This document shows positions 35,140 to 47,889 of a DNA stretch of 64,000 nt, one piece after another. A program made the translations under genes and the position numbers. Position 1 is the first letter of the stretch. Each line of letters begins with the position of its first letter. The DNA is from Lolium rigidum (lineage: Eukaryota > Streptophyta > Magnoliopsida > Poales > Poaceae), in NCBI RefSeq assembly GCF_022539505.1, contig NC_061513.1, positions 180,326,017 through 180,390,016 of the forward strand. The letters run 5' to 3'. The notes beneath the pieces are model-generated. The model ran no database searches. It saw only the letters and a program-made list of their open reading frames with translations, and was not told the origin of the DNA.

Positions 35140-36154
35140 CTACTCTACACCCTCTTGTTGAATGATGAACACCACTAACTGTGTAGGATTACACGAACCC
35201 TCAATGCCGGAGTTAACAAGCTCCACAATATTCAATGTTCATATTTAAATAACCTTAGAGTGTAACATAGATCAACACAATCACACCAAGAACTAACATA
35301 GCATGCACACTATCACCATCACACTATGAAGGAGGCATAAATCACATCAATTCTTATCATAGCAATAGTTAACTTCATAATCTACAAGAGATTACAATCA
35401 TAACCCACGCCAAGTACTACACGATGCACACACTATCACCATTACACCGTGTAGGAGGAATAGACTACTTTAATAACATCACTAGAGTAGCACATAGATG
35501 ATATTCAACTAGATCACATAAAGAGAGAGATGAACCACATAGCTACAGCGGAGCCCTCAGCCCGGGGGTGAATTACTCCCTCCTCATCATGGAGACAGCG
35601 ATGGCGGTGAAGATGGCGGTGGAGACGGCGGTGGAGATGACTCGGGGGCAATTCCCCGTCACGGCAGGGTGCCGGAACGCAGACTTCGTCCCCCGAATTG
35701 GAGTTTCGCGATGTGGCGGCGCCCACGGAGTCTTTCTCGGAGTTTCGTCAAGAGGTACTGCGTTTTTAGGTCGAAAGGGCTTAAATAGGCGAAGAGACGG
35801 AGTCGGAGGGGCCACGGGGCCTCCTCCCCATAGGCCGGCGCGGCCAGGGTGGAGCCCGCGCGGCCCTGTCGTGTGGGGCCCCCCTGGCTCGCCTCCGACT
35901 CTCCTTCGGTGTTCTGGGGCCTTCCGGGAAAAATAGGATGTTTGGTCTTCGTTTCGTCGAATTCCGAGAATATTGCCCGAACAGCCTTTCCGGAACCAAA
36001 AACAGCAGAAAACGGAACCGCACCGTGGCATCTTGTTAATAGGTTAGTTCCGGAAAACGCATAAAAACGATATAAAGTGTGAACAAAACATGTAGGTATT
36101 GTCATAAAACAAACATGGAACATCAGAAATTATAGATACGTTGGAGACGTATCA
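35140..36154 (-). repeat. 3' LTR of element C, main part
   Basis: It resumes at CTACTCTACACCC after element D and matches 42012-43031. It ends GGAGACGTATCA at 36154, next to the polypurine tract of C. Confidence 0.9.
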
Positions 36155-36192
36155 GCATCCCCAAGCTTAGTTCCTACTCGTCCTCGAGTAGG
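36155..36192 (-). other. Polypurine tract and hairpin of element C
   Basis: The minus strand reads an 8-bp stem (CCTACTCG and CGAGTAGG, 36173-36180 and 36185-36192 with a 4-nt loop), then AACTAAGCTTGGGGATGC, then the LTR. It is the counterpart of 12910-12946 in element A, with one stem pair changed on both arms. Confidence 0.8.
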
Positions 36193-38740
36193 TAAACGAT
36201 AAAAGATAATTTCTGAAGTGACATGCTACCAACATAATCTTAATCATACTATTGTAAAGCATAAGAGATGAATGCAGCGATTCAAAGCAATGTTAATGCA
36301 ATGAGTAAACAATTGAACCATATAGAAAAGACTTTTCATGAATAGTACTTTCAAGACAAGCATCAATAAGACTTGCATAAGAGTTACTCATAAAGCAATA
36401 AATTCAAAGTAAAAGCATTGAAGCAACACGAAGGAGATAAAAGTTTCAGCGGTTGCTTTCAACTTTAACATGTATATCTCATGGATAATTGTCAACACAA
36501 AGCAATATAACAAGTGCAATAAGTAAACATGTAAGAATCAATGCACACAGTTGATACAAGTGTTTGCTTCTAAGATAGAAAGAATAGGCAAACTGACTCA
36601 ACAATAAAGTAGAAGATAGGCCCTTCGCAGAGGGAAGCATTGATTATTATATTTGTGCTAGAGCTTTTCATTTTTTAAACAAGAAACAATTTTGTCAACG
36701 GTAGCAATAAAGCATATGAGTTATGTATAAAACATCTTATAAGTTGCAAGCCTCATGCATAGTATACTAATAGTGCTCGCACCTTGTCCTAATTAGCTTG
36801 GGTTAACACTGATTATCATTGCATAGCATATGTTTCAACCAAGTGTCACAAAGGGGTACCTCTATGCCGCCTTGTACAAAGGTCTAAGGAGAAAGCTCGC
36901 ATTGGATTTCTCGCTTTTGATTATTCTCAACTTAGACATCCATACCGGGACAACATAGACAACAGATAATGGACTCCTCTTTAATGCATAAGCATTTAAC
37001 AACAGTTATTATTCTCATAAGAGATTGAGGATTAGCTGTCCATACTGAAACTTTCACCATGAATCATGGCTTTAGTTAGCGGCCCAATGTTCTTCTCTAA
37101 CAATATGCATACTCAAACCATTTGATTGTGAAAACCGCCCTTACTTCAGACAAGACGAACATGCATAGCAACTCACATGATATTCAACAAAGGTAAAAGA
37201 GTTGATGGCGTCCCCGGAAAACATGGTTACCGCTCAACAAGCAACTTACTAAGAAATAAGACACATAAGTACATATTCTTCACCACGATAGTTTTTAAAG
37301 CTATTTGTCCCATGAGCTATATATTGCAAAGGTAAATAATAGAAATTTTAAAGGTAGCACTCAAGTAATTTACTTTGGAATGGCGGAGAAATACCATGTG
37401 GTAGGTAGGTATGGTGGACACAAATGGCATGGTTATTGGCTCAAGGATTTGGATGCACGAGAAGAATTCCTCTCAATACAAGGCTAGGCTAGCAAGGTTA
37501 TTTGAAGCAAACTCAAGTATAAAAGGTGCAGCAAAACTCACATATGAACATATTGTAACTATTATAAGACTTTACATTGTCTCCTTGTTGTTCAAACACC
37601 TCAACCGAGAAAATATCTAGACTCTAGAGAACAATCATGCAAACCAAATTTTAACAAGCTCTATGTAGTTATTCATTAATGGGTACAAGGTACATGATGC
37701 AAGAGCTTAAACATGATCTATATGAGCACAACAATTGCCAAGTATCAAATTATTCAAGACATTATACCAATTACCACATGTAGCATTTTCCGTTTCCAAC
37801 CATATAACAATTAACGAAGCAGTTTCAACCTTCGCCATGAAAAATAAAAGCTAAGAACACATGTGTTCATATGAACCAGCGGAGCGTGTCTCTCTCCCAA
37901 ACAAGCATTTATTCAAACAAAAAAAAAAGCACACAGACGCTCCAAGTAAAGTACATAAGATGTGGCCGGATAAAAATATAGTTTCAAGAGAAGGAACCTG
38001 ATAATTTGTCGATGAAGAAGGGGATGCCTTGGGCATCCCCAAGCTTAGATGCTTGAGTCTTCTTGAAATATGCAGGGATGAACCACGGGGACATCCCCAA
38101 GCTTAGACTCTTCACTCTTCTTGATCATAGTATATCATCCTCCTCTCTTGACCCTTGAAAACTTCCTCCACACCAAACTCAAAGCAAACTCATTAGAGGG
38201 TTAGTGCATAATCAAAAACTCACATGTTCAGAGGTGACACAATCATTCTTAACACTTCTGGACATTGCTCAAAGCTACTGGAAGGTAATGGAACAAAGAA
38301 ATCCACCCAACACAGCGAAAGAAGCAATGCGAAATAAAAGGCAGAATCTGTCAAAACAGAACAGTCCGTAAAGACGAATTTTATTGAGGCACCAGACTTG
38401 CTCAAATGAAAATGCTCAAATTGAATGAAAGTTGCGTACATATCTGAGGATCACTCACGTAAAATGGCATAATTTTCTGAGTTACCTACAGAGAATTAGG
38501 CCCAGATTCGTGACAGCAAAGAAATCTGTTTCTGCGCAGTAATCCAAATCTAGTATGAACCTTACTATCAAAGACTTTACTTGGCACAACAATGCAATAA
38601 AAATAAGATAAGGAGAGGTTGCTACAGTACTAACAACTTCCAAGACTCAATACAAAATAAAAGTACTGTAGCAAAATAAACACATGGGTTATCTCCCAAG
38701 AAGTTCTTTCTTTATAGCCATTAAGATGGGCTCAGCAGTT
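36193..38740 (-). other. Long non-coding 3' region of element C
   Basis: This is the counterpart of 10358-12909 in A. The paired motifs (38033-38046 and 38091-38104) keep the 58-bp spacing, and the GGGGATGCC/GGCATCCCC hairpin is at 38020-38040. No sense ORF is supported. A plus-strand frame at 37305-37487, antisense to the element, is discussed in the findings. Confidence 0.65.
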
Positions 38741-38741
38741 T

Positions 38742-39407
38742 TTATGATGCATTTGCAAGAAATAGTATTTGAAGCAAAAAGAGAGCATCAAGAAGCAAAT
38801 TCAAAACAAATTTAAACCTAACATGCTTCCTATAAAAAGGAATCTTGTACACAAATGAATTCATGAAGAACAAAGTGACAAGCATAAAAGGATAAAACAC
38901 GAGTAAATTCAAGATTCTCAACATAAAGAGGGGAAACTTAATATTATTAAGATGCATATACCCATGTTTCCCTCTCTCATAATAACTTTCAGTAGCATCA
39001 TTGATGAAATCCACAATATACCCATCACTTAAAACATTCTTATCATGGTTCATATGCATAGAAGTATCATTAATTTTGGCACAAGAAGAATTCTTCTCAT
39101 TAATAGTAATTGGAGCAAGATTATTATAAAGAATTTGAACATGGTAAACAAGTTGCATATTAAGGGAATTGTTTTTGGCAATCCAATCATGACTATGACA
39201 AGTTTCATAAGGATAATTATAACCTATATCATAGCATTCTTTATAATAATCATCAAATGTCGGAGGCACGGTGTCATCATAAGAAATAGAATAGTTATCT
39301 TTCACAGATCGATTTATCTGTGACCATACCATCATTGTTATTAGAAGGAGAGGTATCAAACACATAATGATCAGTAGCAAAAGGATTTTCAAACACCTCT
39401 TCCCCAA
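38742..39407 (-). CDS. Hydrophobic C-terminal ORF of element C
   Basis: A frame of about 221 codons lies at the 3' end of the coding part of C. Its last 110 residues match those of the element A ORF: ATESYYERGKHGYMHLNN, then KFPLFMLRIL, a hydrophobic stretch, YKIPF.RK, and LNLLLDALF. Two long hydrophobic segments could span a membrane. It overlaps the preceding ORF (39295-40404) in another frame, so it may have been one reading frame before a shift. No known domain is recognised. Position at the 3' end of an LTR element is where env-like genes lie, but that is only a comparison. Confidence 0.5.
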   Translation of the reverse strand: MGKRCLKILLLLIIMCLIPLLLITMMVWSQINRSVKDNYSISYDDTVPPTFDDYYKECYDIGYNYPYETCHSHDWIAKNNSLNMQLVYHVQILYNNLAPITINEKNSSCAKINDTSMHMNHDKNVLSDGYIVDFINDATESYYERGKHGYMHLNNIKFPLFMLRILNLLVFYPFMLVTLFFMNSFVYKIPFYRKHVRFKFVLNLLLDALFLLQILFLANAS

Positions 39408-40404
39408 GCTTAGAGTTTTCTATATCATTACGGGAGGAAGCATGGATAGCACTGATACTATGGCAATTATTATCATCATTTTCAGAATTAGTTTCCCAGA
39501 GATTTGCAATATCAAAAGTAGTGTGCTCATTCAAATCATGATCGCTAATGTATGTAAAGGGCATAGGAAGATCATCGTATTCAGATTCATTATCATAATA
39601 ATCATTAGGAGCAACATACTTACGGTTATCTAGCGTTATCTCATTTACGCGGGGATATGCCGTTACTTCTTTCTCTTTATTCTCCTTCTTCTTCTTCTTC
39701 TTCTTCTTCTTCTTCGTTCCCTTCTTCTTCTTCTTCTTCTCTTCCTTCTCCTCGTTCCCTTCTTTAGGAGGAAGAGGCTTGAAGGGTGGCTTGTCCGCAT
39801 AACCTAATTTACTTTCAGAAACAATAGAAGAAACTTGGGAGGATTCCTCCTTTTCATTAATTAGTTCAAAACACACATCGGTCCTATCATAATTTGGCAA
39901 GGTATCATCTTCTAAAATATTTTGTATGTAAGTATTTGTATAGCTATTATCAATGCAATAAGAAAAACACCCATGCAGGACATCATCAATATCAAGATCA
40001 TTAATATCTAACAAAGAAATTTTCCTTGATAACTCTTCACACCACAAAAATAAAGTGAGTTCATCATGCTGATTAGGAGTAATTTCATCATCACAATACA
40101 AATTTGCAGCACTCATTGGGTTCAAATTATCATTGGTGGAGCATTGAAAATTAAAATGACCCACTTCATGGCAAACTTCACAAATAAAAGGATAGAGGGC
40201 ACAAACTTTTTTACCAAGATCATCTAGATCCCTAACCCACTTTCTAGTTTTTTCATTAATATGATGGATACAATATTCATCTTTGATTTGATTAATTCCA
40301 CAAGGTCTATGCATTCCACAAAAATTAACATGCTTATAGGAAATAGCATTCTTAGGAGTTTGAGCATGCTTATTGCAATCATTAACAACAATTTCATCCT
40401 TCAT
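39295..40404 (-). CDS. Zinc-knuckle, lysine-rich ORF of element C
   Basis: A frame of about 369 codons. C75, C78, H83 and C88 form a CX2CX4HX4C zinc knuckle, which in retroelements belongs to the nucleocapsid part of Gag. Near residues 225-250 is a Lys-rich run encoded by a GAA/AAG microsatellite (plus-strand TTC repeats at 39685-39745). It is in the same frame as the gag core upstream (40540-41133) but separated by stops and a shift around 40450-40550, so it is probably the C-terminal half of a broken Gag. Confidence 0.6.
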   Translation of the reverse strand: MKDEIVVNDCNKHAQTPKNAISYKHVNFCGMHRPCGINQIKDEYCIHHINEKTRKWVRDLDDLGKKVCALYPFICEVCHEVGHFNFQCSTNDNLNPMSAANLYCDDEITPNQHDELTLFLWCEELSRKISLLDINDLDIDDVLHGCFSYCIDNSYTNTYIQNILEDDTLPNYDRTDVCFELINEKEESSQVSSIVSESKLGYADKPPFKPLPPKEGNEEKEEKKKKKKGTKKKKKKKKKKENKEKEVTAYPRVNEITLDNRKYVAPNDYYDNESEYDDLPMPFTYISDHDLNEHTTFDIANLWETNSENDDNNCHSISAIHASSRNDIENSKLGEEVFENPFATDHYVFDTSPSNNNDGMVTDKSICER

Positions 40405-40539
40405 GCAAGCCTCTTTAAAAGGTTCATGATACTTATCAAAATTCTTTTAGGAAATTCAAAATGAGAAGCAAAGGCTTTATAAAGATTTGCAGCAACTTGA
40501 GAGTCAAGACCATAAGTAGCACTCATATCTCGAAATTTA

Positions 40540-41451
40540 TCAAGTATCCATAAAAGCTTCAATGCATTCATAATCATAATTTATACCCGACTCTTCACCT
40601 TTGTTGTTCTCCCATCCTTCGACATTCTCCTCAATCCGATCAAGAAGATCCCACCTAGCTTCAACCTCCTTGCTTGTGAAGGATCCCTCCGAACGAGCAT
40701 CCGGATAGTCCTTGTGTTGTCCTGAAAGCCTCGCATAAAAATTGTTAACAATAACATTACGGGGGAGCTCATGAATGAGACATTTGAGCATTAGTGACTT
40801 CAATCTCCCCCATGCTTGAGAAATACTCTCTCCATCACGAGGATAAAAGTTATAAATATAATTCCTATCAATATGCACTTCATGAGGAGGATAAAATTTA
40901 GAATAAAAGAGAGGTACAATTTCCTCCCAACCAAGAGAATGACTATTCTTCAACAATTTATACCAATGCGCCGCTTTACCAGACAGCGAAAAAGAGAATA
41001 GCTTCTTCCTCACTTCATCCATAGAGATACCTGCACACTTGAATAACCCGCATAATTCATGCAAAAACAATAAATGATCTCCAGGATGGACAGTTCCATC
41101 CCCTTCATAGCGGCTTATCAATAACATGTTCAATAATTTTCATGGGTATCTTGAAAGCGATACTTGCAGCGAGTGGATTTAAAATATCACAAGCATCATT
41201 AGAGTTATCGCATATGGGAGACAAAGCATTATCAGAACAAATTTTCTCCCCTAAGGATGGGAAGCTAAAAAGATCACGAAACTAGCTTCCCCAAGCTTAG
41301 ACTTATTCATAGAATTAGCAGTGATTGCGTTCATACCAATAACATTGCTACTAGCATGCAATTGAGGCTCCATAGGTTCTTTAATTTTCGCATCACACAA
41401 TTCATGTCTTAACTTAGGAAATAAATTAAAAAGCTCATAGTTGTATTCCAT
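40540..41451 (-). pseudogene. gag: Gag of element C, N-terminal part and core
   Basis: The ATG at 41451 opens a 66-codon segment similar to the start of the element A ORF. After stops, the retrotransposon gag core follows (41133-40540): HLLFLHELCGLFKCAGIS, SLSGKAAHWYKLLK, FYSKFYPPHEV and YPRDGESISQAWGRLKSL, the usual helical Gag signature. It ends at tandem stops (TGATAA) near 40542, while the neighbouring frame stays coding-like (FRDMSATYGLDSQVAANL), showing a frameshift. Confidence 0.75.
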
Positions 41452-41586
41452 TATGCCTTACTAGTGTAAAACAAGAAACAAAAAAGATGCAATTGCAGGA
41501 TCTAAAGGAAATAGCTTCGAGTACTTACAACGGCGAAAATAGCTTAGTAGCCGAGATCCGGAGTGTGAGTACCTTTTACCTTTCCT

Positions 41587-41604
41587 CCCCGGCAACGGCG
41601 CCAG
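41587..41604 (-). other. Primer-binding site of element C
   Basis: The minus strand reads TTTCTGGCGCCGTTGCCGGGG after the LTR end ACATCA, the same tRNA-Asp-type site as element A. Confidence 0.85.
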
Positions 41605-41613
41605 AAAATAGCT

Positions 41614-43031
41614 TGATGTCTACAGGAGCTTCTATTCTTGTAGACAGTGTTGGGCCTCCAAGAGCAGAGGTTTGCAGAACAACAGCAAGTTTCCCTTAAG
41701 TGGATCACCCAAGGTTTATCGAACTCAAGGAGGAAGAGGTCAAAGATATCCCTCTCGAGCAACCCTGCGATCACAATGCAAGAAGTCTCTTGTGTCCCCA
41801 ACACACCTAATAGGTGCACTAGTTCGGCGAAGAGATAGTGAGATGCAAGTAATATGGATGAGTATGAGTGGTAGTAGCAATCTGAATAAAATATGGCAGC
41901 GAGTAAACATGCAACAAAACAATGAAACAAACGGAGATTCGATGCGTGGGAGCAAGGCCTAGGGGTCCCGCTTTCACTAGTGGACACTCTCAACAATGAT
42001 CACATAATAGGACTACTCTACACCCTCTTGTTGGATGATGAACACCACTAACTGTGTAGGATTACACGAACCCTCAATGCCGGAGTTAACAAGCTCCACA
42101 ATATTTAATGTTCATATTTAAATAACCTTAGAGTGTAAGATAGATCAACACAATCACACCAAGAACTAACATAGCATGCACACTATCACCATCACACTAT
42201 GAAGGAGGCATAAATCACATCAATTCTTATCATAGCAATAGTTAACTTCATAATCTACAAGATATTACAATCATAACCCACACCAAGTACTACACGATGC
42301 ACACACTATCACCATTACACCGTGTAGGAGGAATAGACTACTTTAATAACATCACTAGAGTAGCACATAGATGATATTCAACTAGATCACATAAAGAGAG
42401 AGATGAACCACATAGCTACGACGGATCCCTCAGCCCCGGGGGTGAATTACTCCCTCCTCATCATGGAGACAGCGATGGCGGTGAAGATGGCGGTGGAGAC
42501 GGCGGTGGAGATGACTCCGGGGGCAATTCCCCGTCCCGACAGGGTGCCAGAACAGAGACTTCGGTCCCCCGAATTGGAGTTTCGCGATGTGGCGGCGCCC
42601 CTGGAGTCTTTCTGGAGTTTCGTCAAGAGGTACTGCGTTTTTAGGTCACGACGGCTTAAATAGGCGAAGAGGCGGAGTCGGGGGGGCCACGGGGCCTCCT
42701 CCCCATAGGCCGGCGCGGCCAGGGTGGAGCTCGCGCGGCCCTGTCGTGTGGGGCCCCCCTTGCTCGCCTCCGACTCTCCTTCGGTGTTCCGGGGCCTTCC
42801 GGGAAAAATAGGATGTTTGTTCTTCGTTTCGTCGAATTCCGAGAATATTGCCCGAACAGCCTTTCTGGAACCAAAAACAGCAGAAAACAGGAACTGGCAC
42901 TGTGGCATCTTGTTAATAGGTTAGTTCCGGAAAACGCATAAAAACGATATAAAGTGTGAACAAAACATGTAGGTATTGTCATAAAACAAGCATGGAACAT
43001 CAGAAATTATAGATACGTTGGAGACGTATCA
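41614..43031 (-). repeat. 5' LTR of element C
   Basis: An intact 1418-bp LTR. Its TATA-like element (minus CCTATTTAAG, 42655-42664) lies in the GC-rich half. The outer end TGATACGTCTCC is followed by the TSD GCGTT (43032-43036). Confidence 0.92.
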
Positions 43032-43036
43032 GCGTT

Positions 43037-44421
43037 GCGGGAGAAGGAGGAGGAGGGGAGAGCCTAGGGTTTTGGGAGAGGGAACTTGGGCTGCGACTTG
43101 TGGTGTCCTTGGGGCTCCCCTTGCCCTCCTTTTATAGGTAGAAAAGGTCCTTGGGTCGTCCAAGACCTTCCCCCAAAGTTTGGGAGAGTTCCGGTAGGTT
43201 TCTGTCAGCCGAAACCTACTAGAACTAGGACTCTTTTGCCAAATCCGAATCGCCTTAGAGGAAACTTCTTAACCCTTAAGGAAAACGTGGATACACCTAT
43301 TATCGAACCCTCCGGACTTCCTTATACAGCCCGGGTCATCCCGGACACTTTCGGAACCTTCCACAATATTCCGGACTATTCCGGTCCTTCCAAAACCTTC
43401 TAGAAGCTCCGGTCAAAACACCGGACTTTTTCCGAACCCCGGAAAATGACTTTCCATATATTAATCTTATTGTCCGGACCATTCCGAACCTCCTCGTGAT
43501 GTCCTGGATCCCATCCGAGACTCCGAACAAAACTTCGAACTCCATTTCACATTCCATATCTACTTAAAACGACATCAAACCTTAAGTGTGTCACCCTACG
43601 GTTCGTGAACTATGCAGACATGGTTGAGACTCTTCTCTGGCCAATAACCAATAGTGGGATCTGGAGATCGATAATGGCTCCCACATATTCAACGATAACT
43701 TGGTGATCGATTGAACCATTTACATACGATACCGATTCCCTTTGTCACGCGATATTTTACTTGTCCGAGGTTTGATCATCGGTATCACGATACCTTGTTC
43801 AACCTCGTCTCCGACAAGTACTCTTTACTCGTACCGTGTCATATCATCTCTTGTGAACCATTCACATGCTTGCAAGCTAATCAGACGACATTCCACTGAG
43901 AGGGCCCAGAGTATATCAATCCGTCATCGGGATGGACAAATCCCACTCTTGATCCATATGCCTCAACTCATACTTTCCGAATACTTAATCCCACCTTTAT
44001 AACCACCCATTTACGCAGTGGCGTTTGATGTAATCAAAGTACCCTTCCGGTATAAGTGATTTACATGATCTCATGGTCTAAGGACTAAGTAACTATGTAT
44101 CAAAAGCTTATAGCAAACTGAACTTAATGACGTGATCTTATGCTACGCTTATTTGGGTGTGTGTCCATTATATCATTCACTCAATAAAATAACCTTGTTA
44201 TTAATAACATTAAATATTCATGATCACGAAACCATGATCATCTATTAATAAACAAGCTAGTTATACAAGAGGCTTACTAGGGACTCCTTGTTGTTTACCT
44301 AACACACATGTATCAATGTTTCGGTTAATACAATTTTATCATGGTATGCAAACATTATCATAAACACAAAGATATATTATAATACCCATTTTATTATTGC
44401 CTCTTGGGCATATCTCCAACA
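43037..44421 (-). repeat. 3' LTR of element E, main part
   Basis: It begins TGTTGGAGATATGCCC at 44421 on the minus strand. Together with 22271-22645 it gives 1760 bp, equal to the 5' LTR. A TATA box (minus TATAAAA) is at 43130-43136. No other feature is embedded. Confidence 0.9.
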
Positions 44422-44431
44422 GTCTCCCACT
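44422..44431 (-). other. Polypurine tract of element E
   Basis: The minus strand reads AGTGGGAGAC just before the LTR, identical to the Angela/BARE pattern, preceded by GACTCTAGTGCA. Confidence 0.85.
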
Positions 44432-47270
44432 TGCACTAGAGTCAATAGTCTAGTTTACATTTGAAAAGATATAACACCTTGGCCTTCCGGTGCTTTATCA
44501 TGTTTTGCTCACGGGAGAGGTTTTAGTCAATGGATCTGACACACTCAGAAACGTATGTATTTTGCAATTCATTTGCGTCTCAACGCATCACTCATTTTCG
44601 AAATGAGTCGGCATTAATCATATATGTTCAGTCTTCTGGTGGAACCTTAATTCTGCGGTCTGAAATATGTCACTAATATTGTCATACACAATATAGCTTC
44701 AAAGTTCTGACACTATCGGAACTACACCAAGTTCTCAAAGAACTCTTCGACTTAAACATCCTCAGTCATTGTCAAAACAATGACATACTCTGCCTTCGTT
44801 TGTAGAATCCGTCACAATATTTAGAACTCATCTAAATCTAGCATAGACAACTTCTAGCTCATTGTGCTACCTTTTAAACAACACTTAGCCTAATTTGAGA
44901 TTGAAATTTTATTTTTATATGTGACAAAACTAATATCGGTGCACCGCCTTACAGTGATTTGTTTGTCATTTCTTCATACAAAACTTTATATATATCCTTG
45001 GTTCTTCTAAAGTACTCAAGGATATTCTTACTGTCGTCCAATGATCATCACATGATCATAACACTTTTAGAGCACATGACATCTGATTGTGTACATATTA
45101 TATGTGATCTATAATCACTCATGTGTTTTTACTCATTGAGTGTCAGATACACTCAAGTCTTGTTAAACCTTCACATAACAAGAACATTTTCTTAATATTT
45201 CTATATTGATCTACTTCAATATCCATTCTATGTACTTTGACTTAAACTTATTATGTGTTTCAATCTATGTTCATAGATCTTGACACTAAATATGTTTCAG
45301 TCCATATCCTTTCATTGAAGTTAATTCTCAATGAAACCTTTTAATCAAGTATATAATTACATCATTTATAACCAACTATATGTCATCTACATAAAGTATT
45401 ATAAATATGTCTCAGCGCTCCCACTTAATTTCTTGCAAATGCAAGCATCTTCATCGTTTCTGATGAAATCAAAAACACTTTGACTATTTCATCCGGTGAA
45501 GATTCCAACTCCGCGATACTTACTTCATCCAATTGAAGTTCGTATACCTATCTAATATTCCACGGACTAGCAAAACTCTTGGTTGTATCTTGTATACACC
45601 TTTAATACACACTTATGTTAAGTAATGTATTTTGCCATCCTACTATCATATCTCATAAAAGAAATATGTAGCGATTACTAGAATAATCCACATAGACTAT
45701 AAGCATTGCTACGGAAGATCTAATCTTATCGTAGTCAACTCTTTGAACTTTGTCGTAAACAACTTTTCGACAAGTCGAGCTTCTTCAAGGATATTCCATC
45801 CAAGTCCATCAATTTTATAGGTCAATTTACTTTCAAAAAGTATTTACCTATCTTGGATTTCATGCCGTATAGCCATTTTAACGGAGTCAGGGCCCATCAT
45901 AACTTCTTTGTATGTAGTTGATTTATCATTGTTCAAAATCAATCCTTTGTTCACAAATCATTTATTTGATCACAAAGTAAACCATGCCTACAAGGTTCAA
46001 TAAGTACTTTGATCTCCATGGCTAAAACACTTTGTAGTCATGGGAGCCATGATCGTCGTGGCCGCTTCCGGAACCATTTCCGATGCTGCGCTACTCTAAT
46101 CATTATGCTCAGGTTCATAAACCTTATCAAGTTCTATTTTCCACCCACTTAAATACTTCGCTAGAAAACAATTTCTTGGAAATAAGCAAGTAACATTAAC
46201 AAACACTTTTGTCTTTTACTTCATAGTGGAAAGAATTCCCAATTCGGGGATAACAACAAAGACATTTATCCGGTTTTGGTTGTAAAATTATTTACTTATA
46301 CCAAATTTTAAGAAAGGACTATTAGGGTTTATACCCATGCCACAACTCGTATGGTGTCATTTCAACGGATCATATGATGATGCTCTATTCAGTGTAAAAG
46401 CGGTAGTCTCTAAAGCATAATCCACAAAAATATAATGGCTTCATTTTATATTATCTCATCATTAATCCAACAAAGTTTGGATACGTCTCTTGGATACTAC
46501 ATCATCACTATGATACTCCAAACGATTCATAAATCAAATGACTCCAAAAATCCATTTGCATGGAGTTTCTTCATGCGTTCCTTTCTAACATGACCTAAAT
46601 GGCGGTTCCACAAATAAGTGGATTTCAAATCATTTACCTTATGGCATTTTAGCGTCAGTGTTATGTATGTGTGTTTCACCATTAAGATTTATAATAACTT
46701 ATCCATCGTACATGGAGTAATGTCATAATTTGAACAACTCATTGTTTTTATTTGACCAGAGCAAAATAACAATTATTAAGTTCTTTATTATAAATTCTAA
46801 GGGCTAGGTAGAATGCCAACGACAAACATAATAACACTTTATTATGTTCCAGACATGAATTATTACCATATTTCTTATTAGTCACTTAGGCCATCGTATT
46901 CTTGTATTGCGTTGTATTGTATGACATCTCATACCAACCAATCTGGTACAAATACCCAAGAATTTCATTTTGTGACCAAACAAGGAATACATCCATAACA
47001 TGTATATCATCTATAAACACCTGAGCTAGACTTTCTAGTCTTTTCTTTCTTTCTTTCTGCCAAATATCTTTTGTAGTTTCTCATTTAGTTTTCCTCATTC
47101 TCAGAAAACACTTCACCTTCAATAACTTCTAGGTTTGTTGGTCAAATACCAATAACCTTGAGGTTCTTACTTTGAAGTTGATCATCATATGACAAGTGTT
47201 TCAGATTTCACTATTAGTAACTTTTTAATATGATGAACAATTTCACTCATAATTTTATCCATCATATCAT
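44432..47270 (-). pseudogene. Heavily decayed gag-pol of element E
   Basis: No frame stays open for long, but Copia motifs can be traced on the minus strand. These are a WNRHLGHVRKERMKKLH pre-integrase region near 46575-46615, an integrase C-terminal remnant (YALETTAFTLNRA) near 46380-46430, an RT start (GPDSVK) near 45885, and an RT segment (DFIRNDEDACICKKLSGSAE) near 45420-45475. The YVDD box is no longer readable. Gag and protease are reduced to fragments. This is far more decayed than element D. Confidence 0.65.
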
Positions 47271-47889
47271 GACGACTTTCCGAGACCATGTCTGTACATG
47301 CTAGGCTCATAAAGTTTAACCTTAGTATTCGTATGTGCAAATCTGGCTTGCACCCGTTGTATGCACACGTAGAATCTATAACACCCGATCATCACGAGAT
47401 GCTTCGAAACGATGAGTCTTAGCAACGGTGCATACTAAGGACGATCATTTCATGGATATGCGAATATCGTTAGTGCTCCAATAGTTGGAGGATCGGGACG
47501 CCTGGCGTCTTCAACCTTCGTACATTCCCATAAAACTTATGAGTTTATGTAGTCTCACCAAATTATATATTCTATCACCTTGCAATAAGGTCTTAGATAT
47601 CACATATATCTCATACCTTGATTATTTCGAAAACAAAATTTCCAGCTCCTTACATTTCAAACGGATTTGAACTTCAAGTTTCACGGAGACAAGATGACTT
47701 TAGGTACTAATTGAAACCATAGCTCTTTGAATCAACAATGTGAGGTTTACTAAAAGTTTGCAATAGAACTTAATCATTTCTTGATTCTTTAACAATACGG
47801 TACCAGTCCGTAAAGTTTCTTGTCAGACTTAACAGTATTTCTATCTCAATTACAAGACTAGCGCATGGTAGAAAATGGATGCCAATACT
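47271..47889 (-). other. 5' leader of element E, part next to gag
   Basis: It matches the Angela-type long leader by eye, including ACAATACGGTACCAGTCCGT and ACAAGACTAGCGCATGG. A block at about 47283-47440 resembles one at 58486-58640. Interrupted at 47889 by solo LTR H. Confidence 0.6.

Larger units (their letters stand above)
22646..43031 (-). mobile_element. Gypsy-type LTR retrotransposon C, non-autonomous
   Basis: The LTRs begin TGATACGTCTCC and end TGTAGACATCA on the minus strand. The intact one is 1418 bp (41614-43031); the other, split by Sirevirus D, is about 1413 bp. The TSD is GCGTT. The primer site TGGCGCCGTTGCCGGGG lies on the minus strand just left of 41604. The interior (36155-41613) carries a gag core, a zinc knuckle and a hydrophobic C-terminal ORF but no protease, RT or integrase. 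It is related to element A but has a different LTR body. Confidence 0.92.

Noticed and set aside
39685..39745. TTC microsatellite as an independent repeat feature
   Set aside because: It is part of the lysine-rich coding tract of the element C ORF, so it is described there.
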